Shown: positions 24,727 to 32,639, numbered from the stretch's first letter. The stretch is DNA of 36,366 nucleotides from an uncultured Paracoccaceae bacterium (GCA_938005545.1 CALKXV010000067.1:1-36366); one strand, 5' to 3'. Numbers and translations are program-made. The notes: generated by a model not told the origin, from the letters alone.

Positions 24727-25824
24727 TCAGAATTGGGTCATAAATGACCGTTCTATATGGTTTTTCAAACGCCAAACCAAGTGGCCGGACATACCCCGCC
24801 CAAATTTCTCTCCGAATGCGCGTTTCCCGCCAAGCGACACAAGTTTGAGATAATCTGATTGCGGCGCGTATTTTTGTAATTCTTCATCCTTCAACATGCG
24901 TCGAAGGTTATTCAATAAAACCGGTGCTTGTCGCACGGCATAGACGCCAGCTTTCGGGCGAGGATCGAAACTCAGGTGTGCGCAATCACCGACGGCAAAA
25001 ACGCCCGGCGCACTGGACTGTAAAGTCTGATCGACCTCAATAAACCCTTCGTGCAGCTTCAGGCCAGTTCCCCCTATCCAAGGGTGCGGCGTTGCACCCG
25101 CAGCCCCGACCACAAAGTCGGACGCGACAAATTGGTCGTCGCTCAACGAGACACCATCGCCCGAAATCTCAACAACATCAGTGTGTTCAATAACCTCGAC
25201 ACCATTGCTTTCAAGCTCTTTCAAAACGTGGCGACGGGCCGTTGCGCTATTGGAAGACAGCACCTGACCCCGATCAAAAATCTTGACCGAAACCGAGTTC
25301 GCATCCGACCGCAAGGCAAAAGACATCGCCATCCCAAGCTCGGCACCCGCGATACCGCCGCCAATAATCACGATACTTTTCGCACCATATGAAGACCGAT
25401 ATTGATCCCATCGATTGGCAAAATTTTCCAATGGTTTTGCAGGAATGCCATGGTCGGAAAAGCCTGGAAGATTGGGCATATGCGAGGTAATCCCCACATC
25501 AACAGACGCGATATCATAAAAAATCTCTTTGCCGCTACTTAGGCGCACAAATTTCTTTTCTATATCGATCGAGATCGCTCGATCATCCACCAAAACCGCA
25601 TCAACTTTCTGGGAAAGCCGCCCAAGATCAATATCAAGTTCGCCACGTTCATAATGTCCGGCAACAAACCCCGGCAGCATTCCTGAATAGGGCGCGGTTT
25701 TTCCTGGATTAATGACAATGACCTGTGCATTCGATAAGGGCCGAGCTTTTAGGCCGTTCAATACCAATGTATGTGCATGGCCCCCGCCGATCAGGACGAC
25801 GTTTTTCAACGGATCAGTTTTCAT
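24727..25824 (-). CDS. FAD/NAD(P)-binding oxidoreductase of the SelD-associated (TIGR03169-like) type
   Basis: A 365-residue flavoprotein with two dinucleotide-binding motifs: KNVVLIGGGHAHTLVLNGL at the N-terminus and IVIIGGGIAGAELGM near residue 150, plus the FAD motif PGVFAVGDCAHL near 300. The TAPYSGMLPGFVAGHYERGE segment is typical of the pyridine nucleotide-disulfide oxidoreductases often fused or linked to selenophosphate synthetase; no SelD domain is fused here. It contains a single Cys, so it lacks the redox Cys pairs of sulfide:quinone reductase and is closer to type II NADH dehydrogenases. The ATG at 25824 is preferred over upstream frame extension. It lies 19 bp downstream of the rhodanese gene. 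Composition is AT-richer than the flanks. Confidence 0.82.
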   Translation of the reverse strand: MKTDPLKNVVLIGGGHAHTLVLNGLKARPLSNAQVIVINPGKTAPYSGMLPGFVAGHYERGELDIDLGRLSQKVDAVLVDDRAISIDIEKKFVRLSSGKEIFYDIASVDVGITSHMPNLPGFSDHGIPAKPLENFANRWDQYRSSYGAKSIVIIGGGIAGAELGMAMSFALRSDANSVSVKIFDRGQVLSSNSATARRHVLKELESNGVEVIEHTDVVEISGDGVSLSDDQFVASDFVVGAAGATPHPWIGGTGLKLHEGFIEVDQTLQSSAPGVFAVGDCAHLSFDPRPKAGVYAVRQAPVLLNNLRRMLKDEELQKYAPQSDYLKLVSLGGKRAFGEKFGRGMSGHLVWRLKNHIERSFMTQF

Positions 25825-25843
25825 CGATTGCCTGCAATATCCG

Positions 25844-26362
25844 TTAGGCCGGGACCACTTGTCCGTCCAGCTCTTGCGGTGTCGGTGTTCTAATGGGCAA
25901 CTCACGCCTGATCCAACCGGGGCCAGCGCCTGATCCCAACATTCCCTCAGGAACATCAATGATGTTGGTGAATCCAGCCTTTGCTAGACGCTGGCTCATC
26001 CGATCAGAACGCACCCCACGGGCACAAATTAGCGCGACGGGCCGTTCGCCTTGCTCGCGTAAAATGGTTTGAAGAACGTCTTCAAAATCCTTGCGCCGCA
26101 TGTCTATCGGGATCGCAGAGGCACCGACGCCCGTTCTCTTCCATTCATCCGGTCGACGAATATCGATCAGAAATATATCGCCCGAACTGGCTTGATTGCT
26201 GGCTTCTTCAACCGTGAGGGCACCTTCGACAGAGGCGTCAGCGAAGATATTAAACCACTTTGTCGCGAACGCCCCCCCACCGGCCACACCAATGGCACCG
26301 GCGCCAAGAATCCACCGACGGGAACGGTTTCGCGGCATGTGATTTTGTTGATCTTCAACCAT
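25844..26362 (-). CDS. Exported or membrane-anchored rhodanese-domain protein
   Basis: A sulfurtransferase-like protein of about 172 residues from the chosen start. Near the N-terminus SRRWILGAGAIGVAGGGAFA is a twin-arginine-like signal or membrane anchor. The rhodanese domain follows: LTVEEASNQASSGDIFLIDI, RRPDEWKRTG and the active-site loop ICARGVRSDRMS with the catalytic Cys (about residue 113). The C-AxGxRS loop is a good single-domain rhodanese loop. The start is uncertain: ATG codons at 26362 and 26338 are both possible and neither has a strong ribosome-binding site. It precedes the flavoprotein gene by 19 bp, so the two form an operon. Confidence 0.82.
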   Translation of the reverse strand: MVEDQQNHMPRNRSRRWILGAGAIGVAGGGAFATKWFNIFADASVEGALTVEEASNQASSGDIFLIDIRRPDEWKRTGVGASAIPIDMRRKDFEDVLQTILREQGERPVALICARGVRSDRMSQRLAKAGFTNIIDVPEGMLGSGAGPGWIRRELPIRTPTPQELDGQVVPA

Positions 26363-26604
26363 TTGATTTTCAATCCACATTCTTGGATGTTCGGCGAAAA
26401 GTAAGCCCGTAACAGCACGCATGATTGGGTTAGTTGTACACGCAATTCGACGTCTGGCCATCGCACAGCGGGGCACATAGAAATCACTTTTGCGAGATAT
26501 CGAGTTATCCAACCCGCAAACAGAATGCGCTTACTATTGGTGTTTCCAGCAACGCGTCGTGTTTCGCAAGGCACACAACCAAACGTGCCCCGACACTTCT
26601 TTCG

Positions 26605-27819
26605 CTAAGCGGCGGCGCGAACTTCGGCGACAATCGCCGAGAATTCTTCGTTCGAAAGCGTATCGCGCTTTTCGATGCCTCTTTGCTTGACCCGGTCAAG
26701 AATCAGCGTTGACTGATCGTCGCTGACTTCGCCAAGGCCGAGTTCACCTAGCTTGTAGACGACCGATGCTTTCCCGCTCTTTTTACCCAAAACAACCTCA
26801 CCGGCGCGCCCGGTCAACGCTGGATGGGTTCCGAACATCACAAGCGGATCATTCATGACGTATTGAATGCCAATTCCAGACTCGCGGATAAAGTTGCCTG
26901 AACCCAAGATGGGTTTGTTGCGCGCAATCGGGACGTTCGACAGACGAGACAGCAATTCACCCAATTCGGGCAGCTTTTCGAACTTATAGCCGGTCTCGTA
27001 CCCATAGAGCAGATCAAGACCCAGCATCAATTCTTCCAACGCGGCGTTGCCGGTACGTTCGCCCAGACCATTGCCGCAGCTGTGCACAACTTCAGCACCG
27101 GCCGTAACTGCGGCCAATTCCGTTGCGACGCCCATGCCAAAATCATTGTGGGTGTGGATTTCAATTGGCAGGCCGGTCATGTCCTTGACCCACCGCACCA
27201 TATATTTAATGGCTTCTGGTGTGGCGCACCCCATGGTGTCGACAATTCCGATGCTGTCGGGCGGGCTTTCGTTCATGATTGCCTTGCACAGGTTTTCAAG
27301 ATCCGAAGCGCGCGCCCGCGTTGTGTCATACGGAAAGAACACTGCGTAAAGCCCTTGCTCGCGTGCGTAATTGATGACGTCGCGGCTTTTCTCGAAGACT
27401 TTGTCCCAGGTCCAGCCAAATTGAGTCACCAGCTTGGGATAACCAATCGGGACTTCGATGATGACCCCATCAGCCCCGCATTCCAGCGCCATATCGATGT
27501 CGGCCTTCATCGCACGGGCGAATGTGAAAATCTTGGATTTCAACCCGAGCTTCGAGATCTCCTTGATCGCTTCGGCGTCCTGAGGCGAGACGGCAGGCAT
27601 GCCAGCTTCGATCCGTTCCACACCAATCTCGTCCATCTTTTGGGCAATGGCGATTTTGTCGTCCACGGAAAAGACAACGCCGGGCGTCTGTTCGCCATCG
27701 CGCAATGTGGCGTCATGGATTTGAACTTTTGGCGGAAGCATGAGATCTTGGCGAACTTCGGGGACGAAATTATAAGGGCTTACCCACCATTTTCCGTCTT
27801 CTTGGTATTTCTCGCGCAT
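26605..27819 (-). CDS. DRE-TIM (HMGL-like) acyl-CoA synthase/lyase, LeuA/homocitrate-synthase type
   Basis: A 404-residue TIM-barrel enzyme. It shows IHDATLRDGEQTPGV (the D-R-E metal/catalytic motif), GVERIEAGMPAVSPQDAEAI, IEIHTHNDFGMGVA (His-x-His metal ligands) and SCGNGLGERTGNAALEELML. The GxGERTGNA form is the one seen in isopropylmalate, citramalate and homocitrate synthases rather than in HMG-CoA lyases. It lacks the C-terminal LeuA regulatory domain and has an unusual N-terminal REKYQEDGKWWVSPYNFVPE extension. It likely joins or splits an acyl-CoA and a 2-oxoacid; the substrate is unknown. GGGAGAA precedes the ATG. It lies downstream of malonyl-CoA decarboxylase with its own 142-bp upstream region. 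Confidence 0.85.
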   Translation of the reverse strand: MREKYQEDGKWWVSPYNFVPEVRQDLMLPPKVQIHDATLRDGEQTPGVVFSVDDKIAIAQKMDEIGVERIEAGMPAVSPQDAEAIKEISKLGLKSKIFTFARAMKADIDMALECGADGVIIEVPIGYPKLVTQFGWTWDKVFEKSRDVINYAREQGLYAVFFPYDTTRARASDLENLCKAIMNESPPDSIGIVDTMGCATPEAIKYMVRWVKDMTGLPIEIHTHNDFGMGVATELAAVTAGAEVVHSCGNGLGERTGNAALEELMLGLDLLYGYETGYKFEKLPELGELLSRLSNVPIARNKPILGSGNFIRESGIGIQYVMNDPLVMFGTHPALTGRAGEVVLGKKSGKASVVYKLGELGLGEVSDDQSTLILDRVKQRGIEKRDTLSNEEFSAIVAEVRAAA

Positions 27820-27882
27820 GTCATTTCTCCCATGTCTTCGCTCTGGTGGTTGTCCATAAATCGGGTAGGCAAGTCAATTAAA

Positions 27883-27931
27883 AACGATATTTTTGCCAAA
27901 ACTCACATAAAAGCAACAAAACTGATGTGAG
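27883..27931. promoter_or_regulatory. Candidate operator upstream of the DRE-TIM gene
   Basis: The plus strand holds AACGATATTTTTGCCAAAAC starting at 27883. It matches 16 of 21 positions with a site in the same relative orientation upstream of gntR (35524-35544). CTCACAT (27902-27908) and ATGTGAG (27925-27931) form an inverted repeat, and CAAAACTCA (27897-27905) and CAAAACTGAT (27917-27926) repeat directly. A shared regulator is inferred. Confidence 0.4.
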
Positions 27932-27961
27932 ATGGCTGTTTTGCAGGGGCGGTGACGCGCC

Positions 27962-29239
27962 TTATGCCGTCTTTTTTCTGGTGCGCGGGCGCGGTGATGC
28001 AAACTGAAAACCGGGGGTGACGCAGACCTCACCGGTTTGAACGAATTTCTCGTGGTTTTGTTCAATGACGTTCAGGTCATACTGGTAATTAACCATGGCA
28101 CCACCCGATTGTTGCAGACCGTTCTCGCTTAGATCCGCCGCCCCATGCACGGCGAGGATTTGCGCGCCGTTTCCAAGATGGAAGCGCGCGACCGGATCAA
28201 ATGGCGTACCGTCTGGATTTTTGGCAGTGACGAGGTATTGCGCCGCAGCGGCCTGTACCTTGGTTTCGTCCGCGCTGTCGTCCAACAAGGCATCCACGCC
28301 GCCAAAATTCGGGTTTTCCGCCAGCCAGGTTTTGAACTTCGGAATAGGCGACAGCGTCACAAACTTTTCAAGTTCCGGCAATTCCTGCTGAAGCTCTGAG
28401 ACAACTTGTTTGATCAAAAGGTTGCCAAACGAGACACCTTTAAGTCCCTTCTGGCAGTTGGAAATGGAATAGAACACGGCCACCCTGGTGTCGCGCGCGT
28501 CGCGATGTTCACGCTCGTCAGACAGGACATGCTGGATCGAAGTCGGGATTGACTTGGTCAGCGCGACCTCAACAAAAATAAGCGGCTCGTCGGGCATACT
28601 TGGATGGAAATACGCAAAGCAACGTCGATCATTCGGGTACAAACGGCGGCGCAAATCGTCCCAGTCGCCGATGGCATGAACGGCTTCATATTCAACGATT
28701 TTTTCAAGAATGCTGGCCGGGGATTCCCAACTGATTTGCTGGAGCACCAAGAAGCCTCGGTTAAACCAGCTTCGCAAAAGGTGTTGAAAATCAAGGTCAC
28801 TGCGCGACAGCTCAGGCCTTTCTGCAAGCGCAACCAGCAAATCGCGCCGCATGTTTACCAAGGCCTGCGTTGCTCCGGGTGGTTGGTTCAACCGGCGCAA
28901 CAGTTCCTGACGCGGCGATTCCGACAGGCGGCTGATTTTTGCGTAGTCTCGCAAAGATTGGCTCAGCCTGTATTCTGATATCGCGTCGGTCAAGGCGGTC
29001 ATATCCACCTCAAGCGCGTTGTTCAGGAACAGAAAGAACACCATTTTTTCGTCTGTGGACAGGGCGGCGTATCGATCCAGAATGGTTTGCGCCAACGTCA
29101 AGCCCGAGATTTCGCCTTCAGCGGCCATGAGCGAATGGCAAAGATTGACCAGCGACCTGTCATCGCCCGACTTCGGCGAGGTCCAACGCCGTTCGAAAAT
29201 CGTGGTCAGCATGTCTCCAAGGAAACTGCGCTCGGCCAT
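27962..29239 (-). CDS. Malonyl-CoA decarboxylase
   Basis: This enzyme converts malonyl-CoA to acetyl-CoA and CO2. The protein is 425 residues. The N-terminal helical domain (to about residue 145) carries LRRDYAKISRLSESPRQELLRRLN-like sequence. The catalytic acyltransferase-like domain includes LRSWFNRGFLVLQQISWESP, VAVFYSISNCQKGLKGVSFG (Ser of FYSIS) and PVARFHLGNGAQI with the catalytic His near 354, then GGAMVNYQYDL. All match known malonyl-CoA decarboxylases. The ATG at 29239 is chosen because AGAGGTGGGA precedes it; a GTG two codons upstream is less likely. It is eight bases downstream of the YciI gene. In rhizobia the orthologue MatA lies beside a malonyl-CoA synthetase, which is absent here. 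Confidence 0.94.
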   Translation of the reverse strand: MAERSFLGDMLTTIFERRWTSPKSGDDRSLVNLCHSLMAAEGEISGLTLAQTILDRYAALSTDEKMVFFLFLNNALEVDMTALTDAISEYRLSQSLRDYAKISRLSESPRQELLRRLNQPPGATQALVNMRRDLLVALAERPELSRSDLDFQHLLRSWFNRGFLVLQQISWESPASILEKIVEYEAVHAIGDWDDLRRRLYPNDRRCFAYFHPSMPDEPLIFVEVALTKSIPTSIQHVLSDEREHRDARDTRVAVFYSISNCQKGLKGVSFGNLLIKQVVSELQQELPELEKFVTLSPIPKFKTWLAENPNFGGVDALLDDSADETKVQAAAAQYLVTAKNPDGTPFDPVARFHLGNGAQILAVHGAADLSENGLQQSGGAMVNYQYDLNVIEQNHEKFVQTGEVCVTPGFQFASPRPRTRKKTA

Positions 29240-29247
29240 TCCCACCT

Positions 29248-29634
29248 CTATTTCAGTTGGGCCTGTTGGGCCGAAAGGCTGACGGACAATGTCAGCGCCC
29301 CTTCGTTGACCAACCAGCGCCGCAGCGTAAAAGTACGTGCACCGCTTTTATGCATGGGGTCGTTTTTAGCGATCTTGTGGGCATCTTCAAACGAAGCGGC
29401 GCGGTAAATGATCAAACCCATGCCTTCCATTTGATCGCCGGTTTCATCCGACATGGGTCCCGCCAGAAAAAGATTGCCAAGGCTTTCCTGTTCTTTCTGA
29501 TAGGCAAGGTGGTCGGGAAGATTTGCCTTCACTGATGCAGGGTCTCCAGCGGGAACGGTATGGACTGCATAAAGCTCAAACGCGAGCGATCCACGCGATT
29601 TTGCTTCGGTCTTGTAGTCATTCCATGCAGGCAT
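29248..29634 (-). CDS. YciI-family protein
   Basis: A 128-residue protein of the YciI/EthD-like ferredoxin-fold family. It shows LAFELYAVHTVPAGDPA, HLAYQKEQESLGNLFLAGPM and GLIIYRAASFEDAHKIAKNDPMHKSG. The conserved His/Asp positions (PDHLAYQ and NDPMHKSG) match the family's proposed His-Asp catalytic pair. Related proteins include a dehydrochlorinating ring-cleavage-pathway enzyme and muconolactone isomerase-like folds, which suits the dioxygenase nearby. The ATG at 29634 has AAAGGGA upstream. It leads the yciI-malonyl-CoA decarboxylase pair and is divergent from the RutE-like gene. Confidence 0.85.
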   Translation of the reverse strand: MPAWNDYKTEAKSRGSLAFELYAVHTVPAGDPASVKANLPDHLAYQKEQESLGNLFLAGPMSDETGDQMEGMGLIIYRAASFEDAHKIAKNDPMHKSGARTFTLRRWLVNEGALTLSVSLSAQQAQLK

Positions 29635-29664
29635 CGGCGTTGTCCCTTTCAATTCGACTCAGTT

Positions 29665-29708
29665 ATATCGATTTTATTTGACTGATGCCAGTTTTATCGT
29701 CAAAACTG
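29665..29708. promoter_or_regulatory. Candidate operator in the divergent yciI/rutE-like promoter
   Basis: CAGTTTT (29689-29695) and AAAACTG (29702-29708) form a perfect 7-bp inverted repeat with a 6-base spacer. Just left of it, ATCGATTTTATTTG (29667-29680) resembles the ATCGATTATTT site upstream of gntR. The spot is central in a 170-bp divergent gap, right for a regulator that controls both directions. Confidence 0.5.
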
Positions 29709-29806
29709 ATTGGTAAGCACATGGAAACGAGAGATCGCCTCCCTTTCACGGCAAGCACCTGCCAACGCGTTCGGATTAGATTAGCATCTGCCCCGCCGGA
29801 GAAATG

Positions 29807-30469
29807 ATGAACAACGAGACTGACAGTATGGAAACACTGCGACGCGACGCGCAAACAGCCGTGCGGGCGTTGCGTCAGCGCGTGTCACGTCTGGACGACG
29901 ACGCAATAGACCTGATCCTGCGCGATGCACGTTCGCATTATGCCTGGACGGACAAGCCGGTTTCGGATGAGCTTCTGCACACGCTTTTCGACATTACAAT
30001 CGCTGGTCCGACCAGCATGAACACCTGCCCGGCGCGGTTTCTCTTTGTGCGCAGCGCAGAAGCAAAGGCCCGGTTGGCCAAATCGGTGAAGCCTGCCAAC
30101 CTGCCCAAGATGATGGGCGCACCTGTAACGGCGATTATTGCGTGGGACCCGGACTATTGGCAGCGTCTCGATTTCCTGTTTCCCCATGATGATCGAAAAC
30201 CAATGTTTGCGGGCAATACAGAATACGCACACGACGCGGCCTATCGGAACTCAACGCTTCAGGGCGGGTATTTCATGATCGCAGCGCGAGCAATGGGTCT
30301 GGATGTTGGCGCGATGTCGGGCTTCAGCAACGCGATTGTGGACGAAGAATTTTTTGCCGAAAGTGGATGGAAATCCAATTTTTTGTGCAACATTGGCTAT
30401 GCAGATGAAACGGCGCTGTTCCAAAAACTGCCCCGTTTTGCCTTTGACGATATTTGCGAAATACTGTGA
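29807..30469 (+). CDS. RutE-like nitroreductase-family reductase (malonic semialdehyde reductase type)
   Basis: A 220-residue FMN-dependent protein that closely follows E. coli RutE along its length: LRDARSHYAWTDKPVSDELL, ITIAGPTSMNTCPARFLFVR, NLPKMMGAPVTAIIAWDPDY, LFPHDDRKPMF, YRNSTLQGGYFMIAARAMGL, GAMSGFSNAIVDEEFF and KSNFLCNIGYADE. RutE reduces malonic semialdehyde to 3-hydroxypropionate in pyrimidine breakdown. No other rut genes are nearby, so here it may act on another small aldehyde or enone. Two ATG codons at 29804 and 29807 and one at 29828 are possible; GGAG favours 29807. It heads a six-gene plus-strand run. Confidence 0.86.
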   Translation: MNNETDSMETLRRDAQTAVRALRQRVSRLDDDAIDLILRDARSHYAWTDKPVSDELLHTLFDITIAGPTSMNTCPARFLFVRSAEAKARLAKSVKPANLPKMMGAPVTAIIAWDPDYWQRLDFLFPHDDRKPMFAGNTEYAHDAAYRNSTLQGGYFMIAARAMGLDVGAMSGFSNAIVDEEFFAESGWKSNFLCNIGYADETALFQKLPRFAFDDICEIL

Positions 30470-30475
30470 GGCCAC

Positions 30476-30931
30476 ATGGCGATTAAGCAAAAGACAACTC
30501 TAACACTGAAATACAGCGGGAAAGGCACCAGCCATTCCCGATCCGAAGTCACTATGGGCAACCACATGCCGGTGATCGACGAACCCGCTGCGCGCGGTGG
30601 CACCGACGAAGGCGTGTCCCCAACCGAAATGGCCTATGCCGCCCTGATCGGGTGCACGAACGTTATTGGCAACAAATGTGCAGAAAAGCTCGGCGTTGAC
30701 ATCGGGCATTTGGATTTCGCGATGGAAGTCGACTTCGACCGCCGCGGCGTGCTTTTGATGGAAGAAGTGAACGTGCCTTTTACGGCCATCCGGCTTAACG
30801 TGTCGGTGAATGGCCCGGCCACTCAGGCCGACATTGATCGGGTTGCGGTAGAAACCGACAAATTTTGCCCGATCTCGAAACTATACGAACAGGCGGGAAC
30901 AAAAATGACCGTGACTTGGCGAAAGGCCTGA
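30476..30931 (+). CDS. OsmC-family protein
   Basis: A 151-residue OsmC/Ohr-type protein. The family's two redox Cys appear as ALIGCTNVIGNKCAEKLG (first, near residue 60) and ETDKFCPISKLYEQ (second, near 131). The second has the typical CPIS context. Members reduce organic peroxides or act on unknown thiol-linked substrates. The start at 30476 uses TGAGG from the stop of the RutE-like gene as ribosome-binding site, so the pair is translationally close. The TRAP transporter follows 41 bp later. Placement in a catabolic operon suggests peroxide or reactive-intermediate protection, which is inference. Confidence 0.87.
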   Translation: MAIKQKTTLTLKYSGKGTSHSRSEVTMGNHMPVIDEPAARGGTDEGVSPTEMAYAALIGCTNVIGNKCAEKLGVDIGHLDFAMEVDFDRRGVLLMEEVNVPFTAIRLNVSVNGPATQADIDRVAVETDKFCPISKLYEQAGTKMTVTWRKA

Positions 30932-30972
30932 GAAAGGGTCTTCGCCGAATAGTACTTTAGGGAGGAGATACA

Positions 30973-32055
30973 ATGAAACATGCACTGAAAAATGCGAGCC
31001 TTGGCGTGGCTTTGGCCGCACTGACTGCGTTTCCAGCCATGGCGGCTGAAACGATCAAAGTAACCGTCATCGACGGTTATCCAGCGCGCGCGCTTTGGGT
31101 AAAGGAATTCACCGAATTCTTCATTCCCGAGGTTGACAAGAAGCTGGCCGAAACCGGAAACTACAAAATGGAATGGCAGGAAAGCTATGGCGGTTCCATC
31201 GTCAAGCCCAAAGGCGTTCTGGAAGGCGTCAAGCTGGGCCTGGGCGATATTGGTATCGTAACCACGATTTTCCATTCGTCGAAACTGCCGTCTCAGGCGA
31301 TTTCTGCTGTCACACCCTTTGTGGCTCCGGATGCCCGCGCAGTTGCAAAAGCAGTTGATGAGATTGCTAAAGAATTCCCGACCATGCAGGCCGAGTTCGA
31401 AAAGCAAAATCAGGTCTATTTGGCGACCGGCGTTGTGCTCGACACGTATCAGGTCTTTTCAAAGTCACCGATCAATGCGCTGTCTGATCTCGAAGGCGGC
31501 AAGGTTGCTGGCGCTGGCATGAACCTGCGGTATCTTGAAGGTATCGATGGCGCGGCTGGCGTGCGAGGCGGTTTGACCGACTTTTACAACATGCTGCAAA
31601 CCGGTTTGGTGGATCACGCAATGCTGTGGCCCGAAGCTGCCAAAACGTTCAAGATCGCGGAAGTCGCACCCTATATGCTGAAAGCTGATCTGGGCGCTGT
31701 GAACTCGAAGACGATCACCGTGAACAAAGACTACTGGGATAGCTTGCCCGCTGAAGTGCAAGGTGTGTTGCAGGACGTTGCCGTATCCTACCGCGACCAT
31801 GTCGCTGGCATCGCGATGGACCGGGCAGCGGCAAGCCGTGACGCCTACGTCGAAGCGGGCGGAACCGTTGTCGAAATGTCCGCTGAGGATCGTGAAGCTT
31901 GGGCAAAAGCCATCCCCGACATCGCCGCTGAATGGGCCGCTGGGTTAGATGCATCCGGTGGGCAAGGCAGTGATATGCTGGGCGCTTACCTTGGCAAGTT
32001 GCAAGCCGCTGGCTTCGAAGGTGTTCGGGACTGGTCCGGAGCTGCAACCAACTAA
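30973..32055 (+). CDS. TRAP transporter substrate-binding protein (DctP family)
   Basis: A 360-residue periplasmic solute receptor. Residues 1-24 form a signal peptide (FPAMA then AE). The fold is the DctP type, with ESYGGSIVKPKGVLEGVKLG near 70-90, LATGVVLDTYQVFSKSPINA near 150-170 and GLTDFYNMLQTGLVDHAMLW near 200-220. In most DctP proteins a Lys-Ile-Arg sequence after the DL-x-G segment supplies the Arg that binds a substrate carboxylate. Here that place reads Lys177-Val178-Ala179, so the Arg is missing. This hints at an unusual ligand. A very strong GGGAGGAG ribosome-binding site suits a highly made binding protein. The two membrane subunits follow. Confidence 0.92.
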   Translation: MKHALKNASLGVALAALTAFPAMAAETIKVTVIDGYPARALWVKEFTEFFIPEVDKKLAETGNYKMEWQESYGGSIVKPKGVLEGVKLGLGDIGIVTTIFHSSKLPSQAISAVTPFVAPDARAVAKAVDEIAKEFPTMQAEFEKQNQVYLATGVVLDTYQVFSKSPINALSDLEGGKVAGAGMNLRYLEGIDGAAGVRGGLTDFYNMLQTGLVDHAMLWPEAAKTFKIAEVAPYMLKADLGAVNSKTITVNKDYWDSLPAEVQGVLQDVAVSYRDHVAGIAMDRAAASRDAYVEAGGTVVEMSAEDREAWAKAIPDIAAEWAAGLDASGGQGSDMLGAYLGKLQAAGFEGVRDWSGAATN

Positions 32056-32069
32056 GACGGATAAATAAA

Positions 32070-32639
32070 ATGATCCGCAAAGCGTTGGATATATTGGTGG
32101 TCGCGACAAAATATGTTGCGACCACCGCGAATATAGCGGGCACCTTGGTCGTTCTTGGTCTTGTTTTCATTGTGAATTTCGACGTGGTGGCGCGGGGCGT
32201 CTTCAACCAACCGTTCCGGGGCGCGGTCGAAGTCGTTCAGTTCTCAATCGTGTTGATCGTCTTTTTGCAACTCCCCGACGTGGTGCGGATCAACCGACTT
32301 ACGGCATCCGACGGCTTTCTGAATTTGGTCGGCAACCGGTTTCCAAGGTTCACCCGAGGTCTAAGGTTTTTCATCAACACAATCGCCGCGCTTTTCATGC
32401 TGGCCATTGCGGTAACGATGTACCCCGAATTCATCGAAATGTGGCACACTCAAGATTTTTTCGGAATTCCGGGCGTCTTCACCGCGCCTTGGTGGCCGAT
32501 CAAACTGGTCATCACGTTAAGCGCAGCGCTTTGTGCAATCCTGTTTGCGATTAAACTGGTCCGCCCAGAAAACGATGTTCAACTGGTGCGCATCCTGCCT
32601 GAATCCGACGCACAGAAAACCGATGAGGCCGGCAAATGA
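32070..32639 (+). CDS. TRAP transporter small permease subunit (DctQ family)
   Basis: A 189-residue inner-membrane protein with four predicted membrane segments: about 22-42 (IAGTLVVLGLVFIVNFDVVA), 55-72 (VQFSIVLIVFLQLP), 100-120 (FFINTIAALFMLAIAVTM) and 145-165 (LVITLSAALCAILFAIKL). RGVFNQPFRGAVEVVQFSIV is typical DctQ sequence. It pairs with DctM to form the Na+-driven importer. It lies 14 bp after the receptor gene, and its stop overlaps the start of the large subunit as ATGA. The acidic C-terminal tail (ESDAQKTDEAGK) is cytoplasmic. Confidence 0.92.
   Translation: MIRKALDILVVATKYVATTANIAGTLVVLGLVFIVNFDVVARGVFNQPFRGAVEVVQFSIVLIVFLQLPDVVRINRLTASDGFLNLVGNRFPRFTRGLRFFINTIAALFMLAIAVTMYPEFIEMWHTQDFFGIPGVFTAPWWPIKLVITLSAALCAILFAIKLVRPENDVQLVRILPESDAQKTDEAGK

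Noticed and set aside
24727-25824. Sulfide:quinone reductase as the name for the flavoprotein beside the rhodanese
   Set aside because: Only one Cys is present, within GDCAH, so the redox Cys residues needed by that enzyme are missing.
27883-27931. Rho-independent terminator after malonyl-CoA decarboxylase
   Set aside because: The CTCACAT/ATGTGAG arms are AT-rich, 16 bases apart and without a suitable T-run; an operator role fits better.
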